Positions 33,124 to 42,351 of a DNA stretch of 64,000 bases are shown piece by piece. Made by a program: the position numbers and the translations under genes. The notes beneath the pieces are model-generated. The model was not told where the DNA came from. It did not search any database and was given only the letters and a program-made list of their open reading frames with translations. Every line of letters begins with the position of its first letter. Position 1 is the first letter of the stretch. The stretch is from Selaginella moellendorffii. Lineage: Eukaryota > Streptophyta > Lycopodiopsida > Selaginellales > Selaginellaceae. The stretch spans positions 3,617,138-3,681,137 of the forward strand of contig NW_003314267.1 of NCBI RefSeq assembly GCF_000143415.4. Reading direction: 5' to 3'.

Positions 33124-33815
33124 TTACACTGTCGTCGAGGAAGCATTCGAGCTGCTCCTTTTGTCATGAACGATTGCGATCAGTGAGACAACGAACGCAA
33201 TATCGACTCCAGGCGCCACGCTTATGGTGTACTCAGTGCAGCCCCATAACGAACCACCTTTGGCCTAGTTGAAATACATACAATCAGTTCATGCGAAGTC
33301 AGATAACCAAAGCAATCTGAATTACCTGTGCTACGAGCTCTTGGTTGTGGCCTCGAACGATATCGATGCCCCGGCTGAAGCAGTGTCCCTTGATTTGGTA
33401 ATCCGGCTGCCTGTTCTTGCCCGGCTCCTTGTCCGACCCCACAAACACATCAATCGACATGCTTATCTGAAAGATCGAAGAGCTCCTCAGCATAAACAGC
33501 ATGCGGTCCCGTTGGGCATCATATCCATACCAAGTACCTCTCACTGGTAAAAACATCTGCTAGCACAGATTGTCAGGATTTCAGGAGCTTCAGGAAAGTG
33601 ATGGTGTTTACCTGTGGCCGCAAACGAACAAGTGGAGCATTCGTAGTGAGGTCTACGATATAGTGGTCGCGGTTCCAGAGAAAGGAGGGGTGCTTGACCT
33701 TGAAGAGAGGCCTACCGGTGAGATCGAGTACCTCCTCATTTCTCCAGCCTCGTTTGTAGACGAGCGCAACCCCCGCAGACTTGCAGAACTGGCTGCTTAC
33801 AACCGCCATTGCCAT
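33124..33815 (-). CDS. LURP-one-related protein (tubby C-terminal-like fold)
   Basis: Three exons: 33815-33612, 33556-33326, 33264-33124, both introns phase 0. 191 residues. LURP-one proteins are small plant proteins with a tubby-like beta-barrel; Arabidopsis LURP1 is induced late in oomycete infection and needed for basal defence. Visible family features are WRNEEVLDLTGRPLFKVK near residue 25, a basic middle with RDRMLFMLRSSS, and the typical ending APGVDIAFVVSLIAI. The start is the ATG at 33815; the frame continues upstream but without another ATG. Biochemical activity is not known for the family. Three W-boxes lie about 200 bp upstream. Confidence 0.85.
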
Positions 33816-34120
33816 GAAGTGGCGAATCGAAAGATGCAGCGGTAATCTTTTATAGAGTGCCGCCGACAACGATGGGCAGACTTGGCAGACTGTGGCACCG
33901 CGTGCTTTGAGTTACGTAAAGTGAAAGAAAGCTAGACTGGGTCTAAGCTGACCTCGATGTCCGGGCTGCGCACGGAACTGCTGGACAATTAAAACGATAG
34001 TCAACTCTAGTCAACTTATGATGAGTAGTCAACTCAAGAAAGACGTAAGATACATACCAGACTACCGTGATTCAGCTGACAATTCCTACAAAACAATGAA
34101 AGAGCTCTGCATTTAAAGAT
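33816..34120. promoter_or_regulatory. LURP-one upstream region with three W-boxes
   Basis: Between the LURP-one start and the INDH stop. AGTCAA (TTGACT on the other strand) occurs at 33999, 34009 and 34027, 184-217 bp upstream of the LURP-one start. LURP1 in Arabidopsis is known to depend on WRKY70, so a WRKY link is plausible here. Part of this DNA (from about 34020) is also present in the duplicated relic at 27941. Confidence 0.5.
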
Positions 34121-35335
34121 TTAACCAACAGAGATGTTGGGTGTCACGTATGCACCCGCTGACGCGAGCTCTCTCATTTTATCAACTATTCTTGTAGCAA
34201 TGCTGTTGTACACTGCAGCGACATCGCTGTTAGCACTTGAAGCAACGATAGGCTTTCCTTCATCTGAAGTCTCTCGGATATGAACATCAAGTGGAACCTG
34301 AGGACAAAAAACACAACGAGATTCCTCAAGAGAAAACCGGATGTATATTGGATTATACCTTGCCAAGGAAGTCGATTTGCATTTCTTTAGCGGTTGTCTC
34401 ACATCCTCCGTGCCCGAAAATGTGTGAGCTTTGGCCGCAGCCGGGGCAAATAAAGTAGCTCATGTTCTCAATTAATCCCAGAATCTGGAAAACAGAGAAC
34501 TTACAGGAAAATGGATAGAACAATGGAACGACGCACCGGAACGTGAACCTTCTGGAACATGTTTGTTCCTCGTCTTGCATCCAACAGAGCAATATCTTGA
34601 GGCGTCGACACAATCACAGCACCTGGATCAATCAAGAAAAGCTGTGAGAGGAGAAGATCTCAAACAAGAAAAACTATCCTTCATCACCTGCCAGTTTCAG
34701 ACGTTGTGAAACTGATATCTGCGCATCACCAGTGCCTGGCGGCATGTCCACGACCATGATATCCAGTTTTCCCCACGAGACACCTCTCGTCAGCTTCTCC
34801 AGCGCGCTCATGACCTGTAGAGAGCTGCAAAGACAGTCTTTTTGCTCGAAAGAACAAAAACCTTCAAAGAAAGAACAAGGAGACGATCATACCATCGGCC
34901 CTCTCCAAACCACTGGCGCATCTTTATCCATCAGAAATCCCATCGACATGCACTTTACACCATAGTTCTCCAGCGGGACCATCTTGTTCGCTACATTTTT
35001 TTCTTCTCAACTGGATGTCATCGAAATGGAAAACTTTCTTACCGCTATCGATCTTAGGCTGTCCACTGAGATTCATGAGCAGTGGAATCGAAGGCCCGTA
35101 GACATCAGCGTCCAAAAGCCCCACCCGGAGCTTACATTTCAAAGCGAGCGCTACCGCCAAGTTCACTATGTAAAAACAAAAACATTCACTCTAAAGAATT
35201 CTAAGAACACGAACCTGCCGTGGTGGATTTCCCGACTCCTCCTTTCCCTGAAGCCACAGCGATAATCCTTTCCACTCCATCCAGCTGGGGCTTGCTCAAG
35301 GCGCCAGCGGCCATCGCCAGAGCTCTCCTCGCCAT
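34121..35335 (-). CDS. INDH: INDH/IND1-type P-loop Fe-S scaffold protein for complex I
   Basis: Mrp/NBP35-family ATPase. The mitochondrial members deliver Fe-S clusters during assembly or translation of respiratory complex I. Seven exons can be joined from the ATG at 35335 to TAA at 34121, about 290 residues. The P-loop is GKGGVGKST near residue 30, followed by [21 protein letters not shown], and the cluster-binding pair in the CPGCG motif after ENMSYFI. Introns are all about 50-80 bp. The N-terminus ([13 protein letters not shown]) is short and basic, consistent with but not proof of mitochondrial targeting. It is divergent from ELOF1 with only 48 bp between start codons. A decayed duplicate is present at 27.9-28.4 kb. 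Confidence 0.93.
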
Positions 35336-35383
35336 TCTGTTACTTGATAAACCCTAAATCAAAATTTAGGGTTTTTGGAGGAA
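35336..35383. promoter_or_regulatory. 48-bp bidirectional promoter with inverted telo-box
   Basis: The gap between the INDH and ELOF1 start codons. It holds AAACCCTAAAT (35349-35359), a 4-base spacer, and its exact inverted copy ATTTAGGGTTT (35364-35374). AAACCCTAA telo-boxes are known promoter elements of plant housekeeping and translation genes. With so little space, transcripts in both directions must start in or next to this palindrome, or overlap the opposite gene. Confidence 0.8.
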
Positions 35384-35828
35384 ATGGGCAAGCGCAAATC
35401 CGCCAAGAAGCCGCAGCCCAGCAGAAAGATGCAGGAGAAGCTGCCATCGGTGTTTAGCTGCCCGTTCTGCAATCACGAGAGCAGCGTCGAGTGCCGCATG
35501 TAAGTGCCGCATTAGGGTTTTTAGAAGCGCTCCCTCATCTCTTTCCTCTCGCAGGGATCGAAAGAATGCCGTGGGCGAAGCGTCGTGCAGGATTTGCCAG
35601 GAGAAGTACTCCACTCAAATTGACGGTCAGTGTCCTCGTTTTCTTTTCGATTCTCCCAAAACCTGACTGACTGGATCTTTCGTTTGCATTCTAGCTTTGA
35701 GCGAGCCAATCGATGTGTAAGTTTCTTAATCTAGCGCTTCTAGCTCTCGATCTTTCTCACTCTTTTGAGATTTTTCCAGCTATAGCGAATGGATCGACGA
35801 ATGCGAGCGAGCAAACACTGCCTCGTGA
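35384..35828 (+). CDS. ELOF1: Transcription elongation factor ELOF1
   Basis: Small conserved zinc-ribbon protein that travels with RNA polymerase II. Exons 35384-35499, 35555-35625, 35695-35716 (22 bp) and 35780-35828; 85 residues, the family length. Zinc ligands are CPFC at 26-29 and CRIC at 50-53. It begins MGKRKSAKK, the basic N-terminus typical of the family, and ends IDECERANTAS. The 22-bp third exon is a micro-exon. The decayed copy at 32.5-32.7 kb has lost exon 1. Confidence 0.94.
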
Positions 35829-36024
35829 AGGAAGGTTTGAGTTTTACATATACATAGCGTGTAAATACGCACTCCTTCAAGAAAACCAGTGTGTAATGTG
35901 CAGTCCAGGAATACATTAGCTTGGATTTTTTTCTCTTTGTCGTCTAACGAGTACTGTGGACTAGAAGGTAAAAGGGGGTCACATTTTCTTTGCTTGTAGG
36001 TTCCTTTGCGCTCAAGTAAAAGCT

Positions 36025-37574
36025 ATGGTGGAAAGGCCTCGGGTTGTGGCTGTGCCATTTCCTATGCAAGGCCATATAAGCCCGCTTCTTCAGCTCTCGT
36101 ATCAACTGGCTGCTGCTGGTATTGACATCACTTTTGTCAACACTTTCAGAAATCACGAGCGACTTGTGGGATCCAGAGAAGTCGTGTCTAAGGTACTTGG
36201 AACTGTTGATGTTCTTGAGCTGCTTAAGTTTTCTTTTCCTCTTTCTCTCTCCAGGAGCATTCTTCCGGAGTTATAACTTTCATGGGCATCTCCGACGGCG
36301 TTGCAGCGAAAGCCTTCGACGGAGGTTTCAACGAGTCCCTCAATGCGTCCCTCGTTGCCTCCGACGAGATGGCGAAGCCCTTTGAGGAACTTCTCTGGAA
36401 ACTGGACGGTGTTAGCTGTGTGATTTCGGACGCTTATCTTGGATGGGCTCAAGCCGTCGCGAACAGATTTGGGGTCCCCAGGGTTGCACTGTGGACGTCC
36501 AACGTTGCTTACTCCCTTGTGAATTATCATCTTCCACTGCTTGTTGAGAAAGGCTATCTTGGAGTAAAAGGTAAGAAATGACCGCATTGTTATGCATATC
36601 TGACGCTTTCCTAAACAGATCCTTCTTCTGTTGGTTTTCTCGACAACCTTGTGACTTGCGTTCCTGGGGTCGAGCCAATTTATGCTCGGGACCTTCCAAC
36701 CGTTCTTCGCTACGACTCTGGGGAAGATCCCGGCTTTGCAAACAGGATTCGCAAGATTCAAGCTCTGAAACATGCATCGTGGGTCCTCGTCAACTCCTTT
36801 GAAGAGCTAGAGAGCGCCGGAGTTGAGTCCATGAGGCGAGAGCTTGGAACGCAGAACTACGTGACAGTCGGGCCACTCCTGGTAGAAGACACAGGGGGCA
36901 GGAAGAGTCTGTGGAGCGAAGACGAGGCATGCTTGAAGTGGCTTGACTCTCAAAAGCCAGGCTCGGTTCTCTACATTTCTTTCGGAAGTATAGCCAGCAT
37001 TGCAGGTGCTCAGATGAGAAGCATTGTGAAAGGGCTGGGGGACACAAGGCAGCCTTTTCTCTGGGCAATGAGAAAAAACTTACTGGTTCCGGACTCCGAC
37101 TACTCAGAGAGATCCTTCCAGGAGTTTATGGGAGCGACTAAGGCACAAGGGCAGGGACTGATCGTGGAATGGGCTCCGCAAGTGAAAGTTCTCCAGCACC
37201 GGGCACTAGGTGGCCACCTATCACATTGCGGATGGAACTCGGTACTGGAGAGCATGGCGATGGGAGTACCGATACTCGGCTGGCCCTGCGTCGCCGAGCA
37301 GACGATGAACTGCAAGAGAATTGCGGAAGACTGGAAGATTGGGCTGAGATTCACGACCGACGACGCAAAGCAGCAGCTTGTGAGCGATGAGGAAGTGGCA
37401 AGAGTCATCAAAAAGCTGTTTTGCGAAGGCGAGGGGCGCGAGATCAAGAAAAGAGCCAGAGAGTTCTCAGCCATTGTGAAAACCGCTGTCAGCCCGGGCG
37501 GATCGTCGCACCGAAACTTGGAGAGGCTTGTCCAGGCGATCAAATTCGGAAGGCTCGGCAAGAACTCTGGCTAA
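36025..37574 (+). CDS. UDP-glycosyltransferase (UGT12) with an extra intron
   Basis: Exons 36025-36192, 36255-36570 and 36619-37574; the second intron (36571-36618, phase 1) is the family intron and the first (36193-36254, phase 0) is not seen in the other eleven genes. 479 residues. Motifs: MQGHISP, VISDAYLGW, EWAPQVKVL, SHCGWNS, VAEQ. It is isolated from the cluster by about 8 kb and is a distant paralogue. Start at the ATG giving MVERPRVVAVPF. Acceptor unknown. Confidence 0.93.
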
Positions 37575-37647
37575 AGTGATGTCCGTACGAGTGAGCTTGT
37601 GGGAATAGGATACTGCAAAGTCAGGCTTTCTCAGTTGACCTCTGGCG

Positions 37648-40600
37648 ATGGCGCTGGCTAGAACAAGATACGAGCGTGCTCGATGGGGTGGTCGTCGGGA
37701 CACTGCGGAGAAGTCAGTTCACAGCATGAGCAGCAGCAGCCTGCAAGCGTTTTATCTCAACACTTTGCAGCTAGAGGCGGATGCAATTGAGTTTGCAGCT
37801 GGGGGGTATGGAAGCATCTTCAAAGGGACAGTGGCAACTGGTTTTCAGATCCCGGAGAGACTGGAAAGAGGCCGGTATTTGCCTTACGGCCAAAAGACGG
37901 ATGAAGCCCCGGATTTCTCCAAGCCATCCGAGAGAGTTCCTGTCGCTGTCAAGAAGATCCGGGAGCCGGAGAACGACGACGAGGTTTTGGAGATGACCAG
38001 GGAAGGAATCAACATGAGAGTTGTCCAAGGGGCAAGAAATGTGGTGACTGTCTACGGGGTTGCTTACAGCAAGGAGCTGGAATGCGTCTGTCTCGTCATG
38101 GAGCTTGTTCAAGGCCCGCAGCTGGATGCGTTTCTCAAGGCACACCATCCTCCGGTTCCAGACGCAGCTTGGTGGAAAACGAAGCTAGAGCTGTTCATGG
38201 AGCTCGTTATTGGGCTATCGGTTTGCCATCAGAATGGTGTCTACCACGGAGACTTGAAAGGCAGCAATGTGCTCGTGGTGGACGAGTCTCGGGTTCCAAA
38301 GTTGATAGACTTCGGCTTCAGTTTCCGGAAACGAGACATAGCTTACCTGAAGGAGACGATAGGTGGTTCACCGTTTTGGGTCAGTCCCGAGCTTTGCGAT
38401 CAAGACGAGCAGAAGGTGCTGCAGGAAGTGATGCGGAATCCTTATCCCTCCGACTTTTACTCTCTCGGCATGACCTTGGTTGAGATGTTTCTCGACGGGG
38501 AGGTGCCGGAACAGCTTTCAGCAGGCTTCATCGAAGAGAAAATCTACGGAGGATTTCCCGTGTCTCTGGAAGTGCCACCCGGTATGGAAGCTTTTGAGCC
38601 AGTTTTTACGAAGCTTTTCCAGGTGGTAGAGGGCTGCTGCATGTCGGATCGCGACGAGAGGATCTCCTTGCAGCAGTGTCTGGCAGAGGTGCAAGCGGCC
38701 TACGATGAGCTTTGCAACATCGGCTGCAGTTTTAATGAGGATTTTCTCCGGGATCCTTCCAAGCTTGCATCTACGGAGGCGTACACAGCAGTGCTTCCAG
38801 CTTTCAAAGCAAAGTTTCCTGGAGTTCCGGATGCTGTTTTCCTTCAACCAGCGGATAACATGGTGGTGGACACGAAGGTAAACACGCTGGTGGATTTGTT
38901 CTGCGACATGGATTACGGGGAAGGCGTAGAAAGCATCGTCAGGTGGAGGTGGTCTATTGTTAAGATCAAGCTGGACGAAGAGGTTCCTCGTTTATGTCGT
39001 CGCTGCGTGCAAGCCGGGAGTCCGAAAGCACTGAAGGTTCTGTGCTCTCGGTGGAGGGAGATTTCTAAACAAGACGAATGGCTACTTCACGAGGCTTGCG
39101 AGGCGGACAGTGCCGAAGTGCTACAAGTTCTTCTTCAGGACTTCAAGATGGACTATAATACTTGGCACCGGAGGTGGCCGCTGAAACCGCTGCACAAGCT
39201 TTCGTACCAAGGCAAAACAGAGATGATGAAGATCGTGTTGGACCGTGCGAAACTTAGTGGGAGAAGGGACTACGTGAACGACGAAATCGCGGGACGGACT
39301 CCACTATACTACGCAGTCGCTGGTGACAAGATAGACGCGGTGTTTTTCTTGCTGGAACAAGGAGCGAACTCGTTGGGCCAGGAGGACGAACTCACTAGCT
39401 CTGATTTTTTGGACAACCTGCTAGGGGCGGCTGCAGAGAGCGTGAGCTTAAATGTGATCGCAGTTCTTTCCGAGGTAAGCAGCTCGTTGAGGACTACAGG
39501 CACTGCGGTTGGGCTTGAAGGAAAGGCCGCTCAGCTTTTCCGAAACCACTATAGCAGCCGTCTTGCGTATCTCAAGATTGAAGGTGATCGCCTGCTCGAA
39601 CTGAAGAAGCACTTGGAAGAATCAAGTCGACGTGGATTGGATGCCTTCAGCTTCGGGTGTTCCAGAGAGGGAAATGCGGAAGTTTTTGAGACGATCGTGT
39701 CGATCAAAGAAACTCCCAGGGACTTGTGGAGGCACTTGATTGGGTACGGAAGCAGGGAAATGGTGGCCTATGCGTTGGATAAGCTGGGATACTTGGCTAC
39801 ATTGGACTTGATCCATCTTGCTTCAAAGCAGGGAAACTTGGAAGTCATGGACTTTCTGACAGTGCTCATGGACAGACGTAAACGGGTTGGCGAAGCAGAG
39901 AAAACTCTCAAGGAGATGCTTGGCGGTTTTCGTGAAACTGAGGAACAAGTTCTAGAGAACAAGCAACAGCTACAGGAAGATGACTTGCAGCTCGGTCAGG
40001 GGAAAGAAGAGCAAACTAAGTTTGATGGAAGTTCCAGCAGCGAAGAAAAGGTTGCCAAAGACGATTTACAGGTACCGGAAGATGAGAAATCTGGCTTACA
40101 AGTGATGGAAGAGCTCGAGGAAGATGAAGTAGAGTCCAGCAGCGAGCTTGTTACTGATGGTGGGGAACTTCCAGAGTTGAAGTTCCGGAGGATGTTCGAC
40201 TACGAATACTGGGACGTGCTCAACGAGTGGACCACGTGCAGGAACATGAACACGGAATGGATACTGGGCGAGTTCCATAGGATTTCTCCAGACTCTTGGA
40301 CGGAAACATCTCAAAAGCTGCTATTGATCGCGGCACAGCTTGGAGACGAAACGATGGTGGAGAAGTTATTGGGAAAGAAAGTATCACCGGATTTCGAAGA
40401 AGAGGATGGAGTGTCACCTTTGTACCAGTCAGTTCTGTGGGAGCATGAAGAGATAGCCCAGATGCTGCTGAGAGCTGGGGCAAACGCGAGCGACTCTTGC
40501 ATGGACGCCGCGTTGGACGTAGGAAACGGGAGCTTGGCTAGACTGCTCATCAAGTTCGGCTTCGATACAGGCAGGAAGAACGGAAGCAACCAGACTTACA

Positions 40601-40695
40601 TGGACTTGATCAAAGTCATGGACGCCAAGAAGGAGGAGTTTCGGGAGAGGTATGAGATGCCGTTTTTCGCAGCGATGCATGGTGAATTTCCATGA
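37648..40695 (+). CDS. Intronless protein kinase with C-terminal ankyrin repeats
   Basis: One open frame of 1015 residues; M27 (37726) is an alternative start. The kinase domain is N-terminal: glycine loop GGYGSIFKG near 52-60, Lys in VAVKK at 102, HGDLKGSNV at 200-208, DFG at 221-223 and SPE in place of APE. The catalytic loop has HGD, not HRD, so it is a non-RD kinase; residues D202 and K204 are present, so activity is possible. About 40 residues are inserted between the glycine loop and the Lys. After the kinase there are ankyrin-like repeats (GRTPLYYAVAGDKIDAVFFL near 550 and DGVSPLYQSV..LLRAGANA near 940) with a Glu-rich linker around 750-850. The lack of introns over 3 kb is notable and could mean a retrocopy. 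Substrate and role unknown. Confidence 0.88.
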   Translation: MALARTRYERARWGGRRDTAEKSVHSMSSSSLQAFYLNTLQLEADAIEFAAGGYGSIFKGTVATGFQIPERLERGRYLPYGQKTDEAPDFSKPSERVPVAVKKIREPENDDEVLEMTREGINMRVVQGARNVVTVYGVAYSKELECVCLVMELVQGPQLDAFLKAHHPPVPDAAWWKTKLELFMELVIGLSVCHQNGVYHGDLKGSNVLVVDESRVPKLIDFGFSFRKRDIAYLKETIGGSPFWVSPELCDQDEQKVLQEVMRNPYPSDFYSLGMTLVEMFLDGEVPEQLSAGFIEEKIYGGFPVSLEVPPGMEAFEPVFTKLFQVVEGCCMSDRDERISLQQCLAEVQAAYDELCNIGCSFNEDFLRDPSKLASTEAYTAVLPAFKAKFPGVPDAVFLQPADNMVVDTKVNTLVDLFCDMDYGEGVESIVRWRWSIVKIKLDEEVPRLCRRCVQAGSPKALKVLCSRWREISKQDEWLLHEACEADSAEVLQVLLQDFKMDYNTWHRRWPLKPLHKLSYQGKTEMMKIVLDRAKLSGRRDYVNDEIAGRTPLYYAVAGDKIDAVFFLLEQGANSLGQEDELTSSDFLDNLLGAAAESVSLNVIAVLSEVSSSLRTTGTAVGLEGKAAQLFRNHYSSRLAYLKIEGDRLLELKKHLEESSRRGLDAFSFGCSREGNAEVFETIVSIKETPRDLWRHLIGYGSREMVAYALDKLGYLATLDLIHLASKQGNLEVMDFLTVLMDRRKRVGEAEKTLKEMLGGFRETEEQVLENKQQLQEDDLQLGQGKEEQTKFDGSSSSEEKVAKDDLQVPEDEKSGLQVMEELEEDEVESSSELVTDGGELPELKFRRMFDYEYWDVLNEWTTCRNMNTEWILGEFHRISPDSWTETSQKLLLIAAQLGDETMVEKLLGKKVSPDFEEEDGVSPLYQSVLWEHEEIAQMLLRAGANASDSCMDAALDVGNGSLARLLIKFGFDTGRKNGSNQTYMDLIKVMDAKKEEFRERYEMPFFAAMHGEFP

Positions 40696-40794
40696 CGAAG
40701 GTACTGGTCTGTCAATAGTGTCTGTGTCCTAAAAATCTTCTTTTCCTTGCAAGGCCTGATACTATCATAGCCGAAGTCTTTTACGAATTCCTTG

Positions 40795-41350
40795 CTAGAG
40801 CATCTGGCAGGATCGCTCTCATCCGGGAGCGAGCTTCCTGGATTTCTGCAAGCTCGTGTGGAATGGATTAACTTCTCGCGATCAACATGACCTTTTTATT
40901 GCCGAGAGAGTGTTCAAAGACTCTCCAGGCGATCGGTAAGTCTCTTGCAAAGTTTAGTGCTGTTCCTGACAGTATTTTTCTTTTTTCTTTTCCAGCAAAG
41001 CTCGATGCACTTAGAAGATCAACATGACCGATGAATTGCCGAGAGATTGTTCAAAGACTCTGGAGGCGATCGGTAAGTCTCTTGCAAAGTTTAGTGGTGT
41101 TCCGGACGGTGTTTTTCTTTTTCTTTTCAGCAAGGATCTTTGAATTGCCGAGAGTGTTCAAAGACTCTGGAGGCGACTGGTAAGTCTTTTGCAAAGTTTA
41201 GCGGTGTTCCGGACAGTGTATTTCTTTGTCTTTTCAGCAAAGCTCGATGAACTTCTCGCGACGCAAATGAGATTGACCTCTGTATTTCCTAGAGTATGTG
41301 CAAAGACTCTCGAGGCGATCGGTGAGTCTCCTGCAAAGTTTAGTGGTGTT
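40795..41350 (+). repeat. Tandem array of exon/intron-like modules
   Basis: Four degenerate units of 107-142 bp lie between the kinase stop and CHMP1. Each has an exon-like part ending CAAAGACTCT.GAGGCGATCG, a donor G-GTAAGTCT, then GCAAAGTTTAG and a pyrimidine-rich run to an acceptor TTTTCAG followed by CAAAGCTCGATG. Introns: 40936-40995, 41073-41130, 41180-41237; the fourth donor is at 41322 without a clear acceptor. The first exon-like part has an open frame of about 46 codons (from 40798); later ones carry stops. It looks like repeated duplication of one small exon with its intron, perhaps the remains of a gene. No product is proposed. Confidence 0.7.
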
Positions 41351-41526
41351 CCTGACGTGTTTTTCTGTGGTCGATCTATGCGCAAAACTCCGAGAAGACA
41401 CCCCACCCCGTACAGATATCGTACGTGGAATATACCCAACTTACCGTTGGGCTATAGTGTTCTTCGTGGGTGGAATCCATTCGTTCTCGAAGCGAGCGAG
41501 CGAGCGATCGATCGAAGGAGAGAGAG

Positions 41527-42156
41527 ATGGGCGGCGGCGGCGACAAGAAGAAGCTCATGGAACAGGTATTCCATCTCAAGCTCACATCCAAGGGGCTGGT
41601 CCGGCAGGCCAAGAAGTGCGAGGCCGAGGAGGCCAAGGAGAAGCTCAAGATCAAAAAGGCCATGGAGAAGGGCAACGCCGACGGCGCGCGCGTCTACGCC
41701 CAGAACGCCATCCGCAAGCACGCCGAGCAGCTCAACTACCTCCGCCTGGCGTCGCGGCTGGACGCGGTGGTGGCGCGCCTGGCGTCGCAGGCCACCAGCC
41801 AGGGCGTGTGCGGCGCGCTGGCGGGCATCGTCGCCTCCCTCCACGGCGCGCTGGCGGTGGGCAACATGCAGAAGGTGTCGCGCACCATGGACGCGTTCGA
41901 GCGCGCCTTCGTGGGCGTCGAGGTCCAGGCGGCGTTCGTGGAGGGCGCCATGGCCGGGAGCACGTCCCTGGCCACGCCCGAGGAGAGCGTCAGTGGGCTC
42001 ATGCTCCAGGTCGCGGATGCGCACGGCCTCGAGGTGGGCGCGCAGATGCCGCAGCCGGGCATCCATCGGGTGGCCGTGGCTGCGCCGCCGCCACGATCTG
42101 GTGTGTCCGAGGATGAGCTCTGCCGGAGGCTCGCCCAGCTCAAGAACAAGAGCTGA
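41527..42156 (+). CDS. CHMP1: CHMP1/VPS46 ESCRT-III-associated protein
   Basis: CHMP1 acts with VPS4 in the last steps of ESCRT-III membrane scission at endosomes (and in plastid protein turnover in plants). Intronless, 209 residues from the ATG at 41527 (MGGGGDKKKLMEQ); an upstream in-frame codon would add 19 residues but is not the family start. The N-terminal half is a basic coiled-coil Snf7 core, and the C-terminal tail ends EDELCRRLAQLKNKS, which fits a MIT-interacting motif. Base composition is much more GC-rich than that of its neighbours. Confidence 0.95.
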   Translation: MGGGGDKKKLMEQVFHLKLTSKGLVRQAKKCEAEEAKEKLKIKKAMEKGNADGARVYAQNAIRKHAEQLNYLRLASRLDAVVARLASQATSQGVCGALAGIVASLHGALAVGNMQKVSRTMDAFERAFVGVEVQAAFVEGAMAGSTSLATPEESVSGLMLQVADAHGLEVGAQMPQPGIHRVAVAAPPPRSGVSEDELCRRLAQLKNKS

Positions 42157-42213
42157 TCGCACGAAGAATATGCTTTATTTTTAAAAAATTTGAACGTTAG
42201 TGCTTGACACGTT

Positions 42214-42280
42214 AGCCCTAATTGGACACGGAAGCCCTAAACATGAGCTGATGTGTTACATTGTGTGCCCAATTAGGGCT
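42214..42280. repeat. Inverted repeat upstream of the nuclease gene
   Basis: AGCCCTAATTGGACAC (42214-42229) and GTGTGCCCAATTAGGGCT (42263-42280) are imperfect inverted copies with CCCTAA/TTAGGG telo-box cores. They lie 72-138 bp upstream of the start at 42352 and may be part of its promoter. Confidence 0.55.
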
Positions 42281-42351
42281 TATGTAATTAGGTGCCACGT
42301 CTGCCCTAGCCATATGGAGGTTATTCGGTGGGATATTCTACTGCCCCCCCA

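Noticed and set aside
33570-33845. Plus-strand frame of 91 codons across the LURP-one locus
   Set aside because: It is the antisense of the LURP-one exons, whose spliced minus-strand product matches the family end to end.
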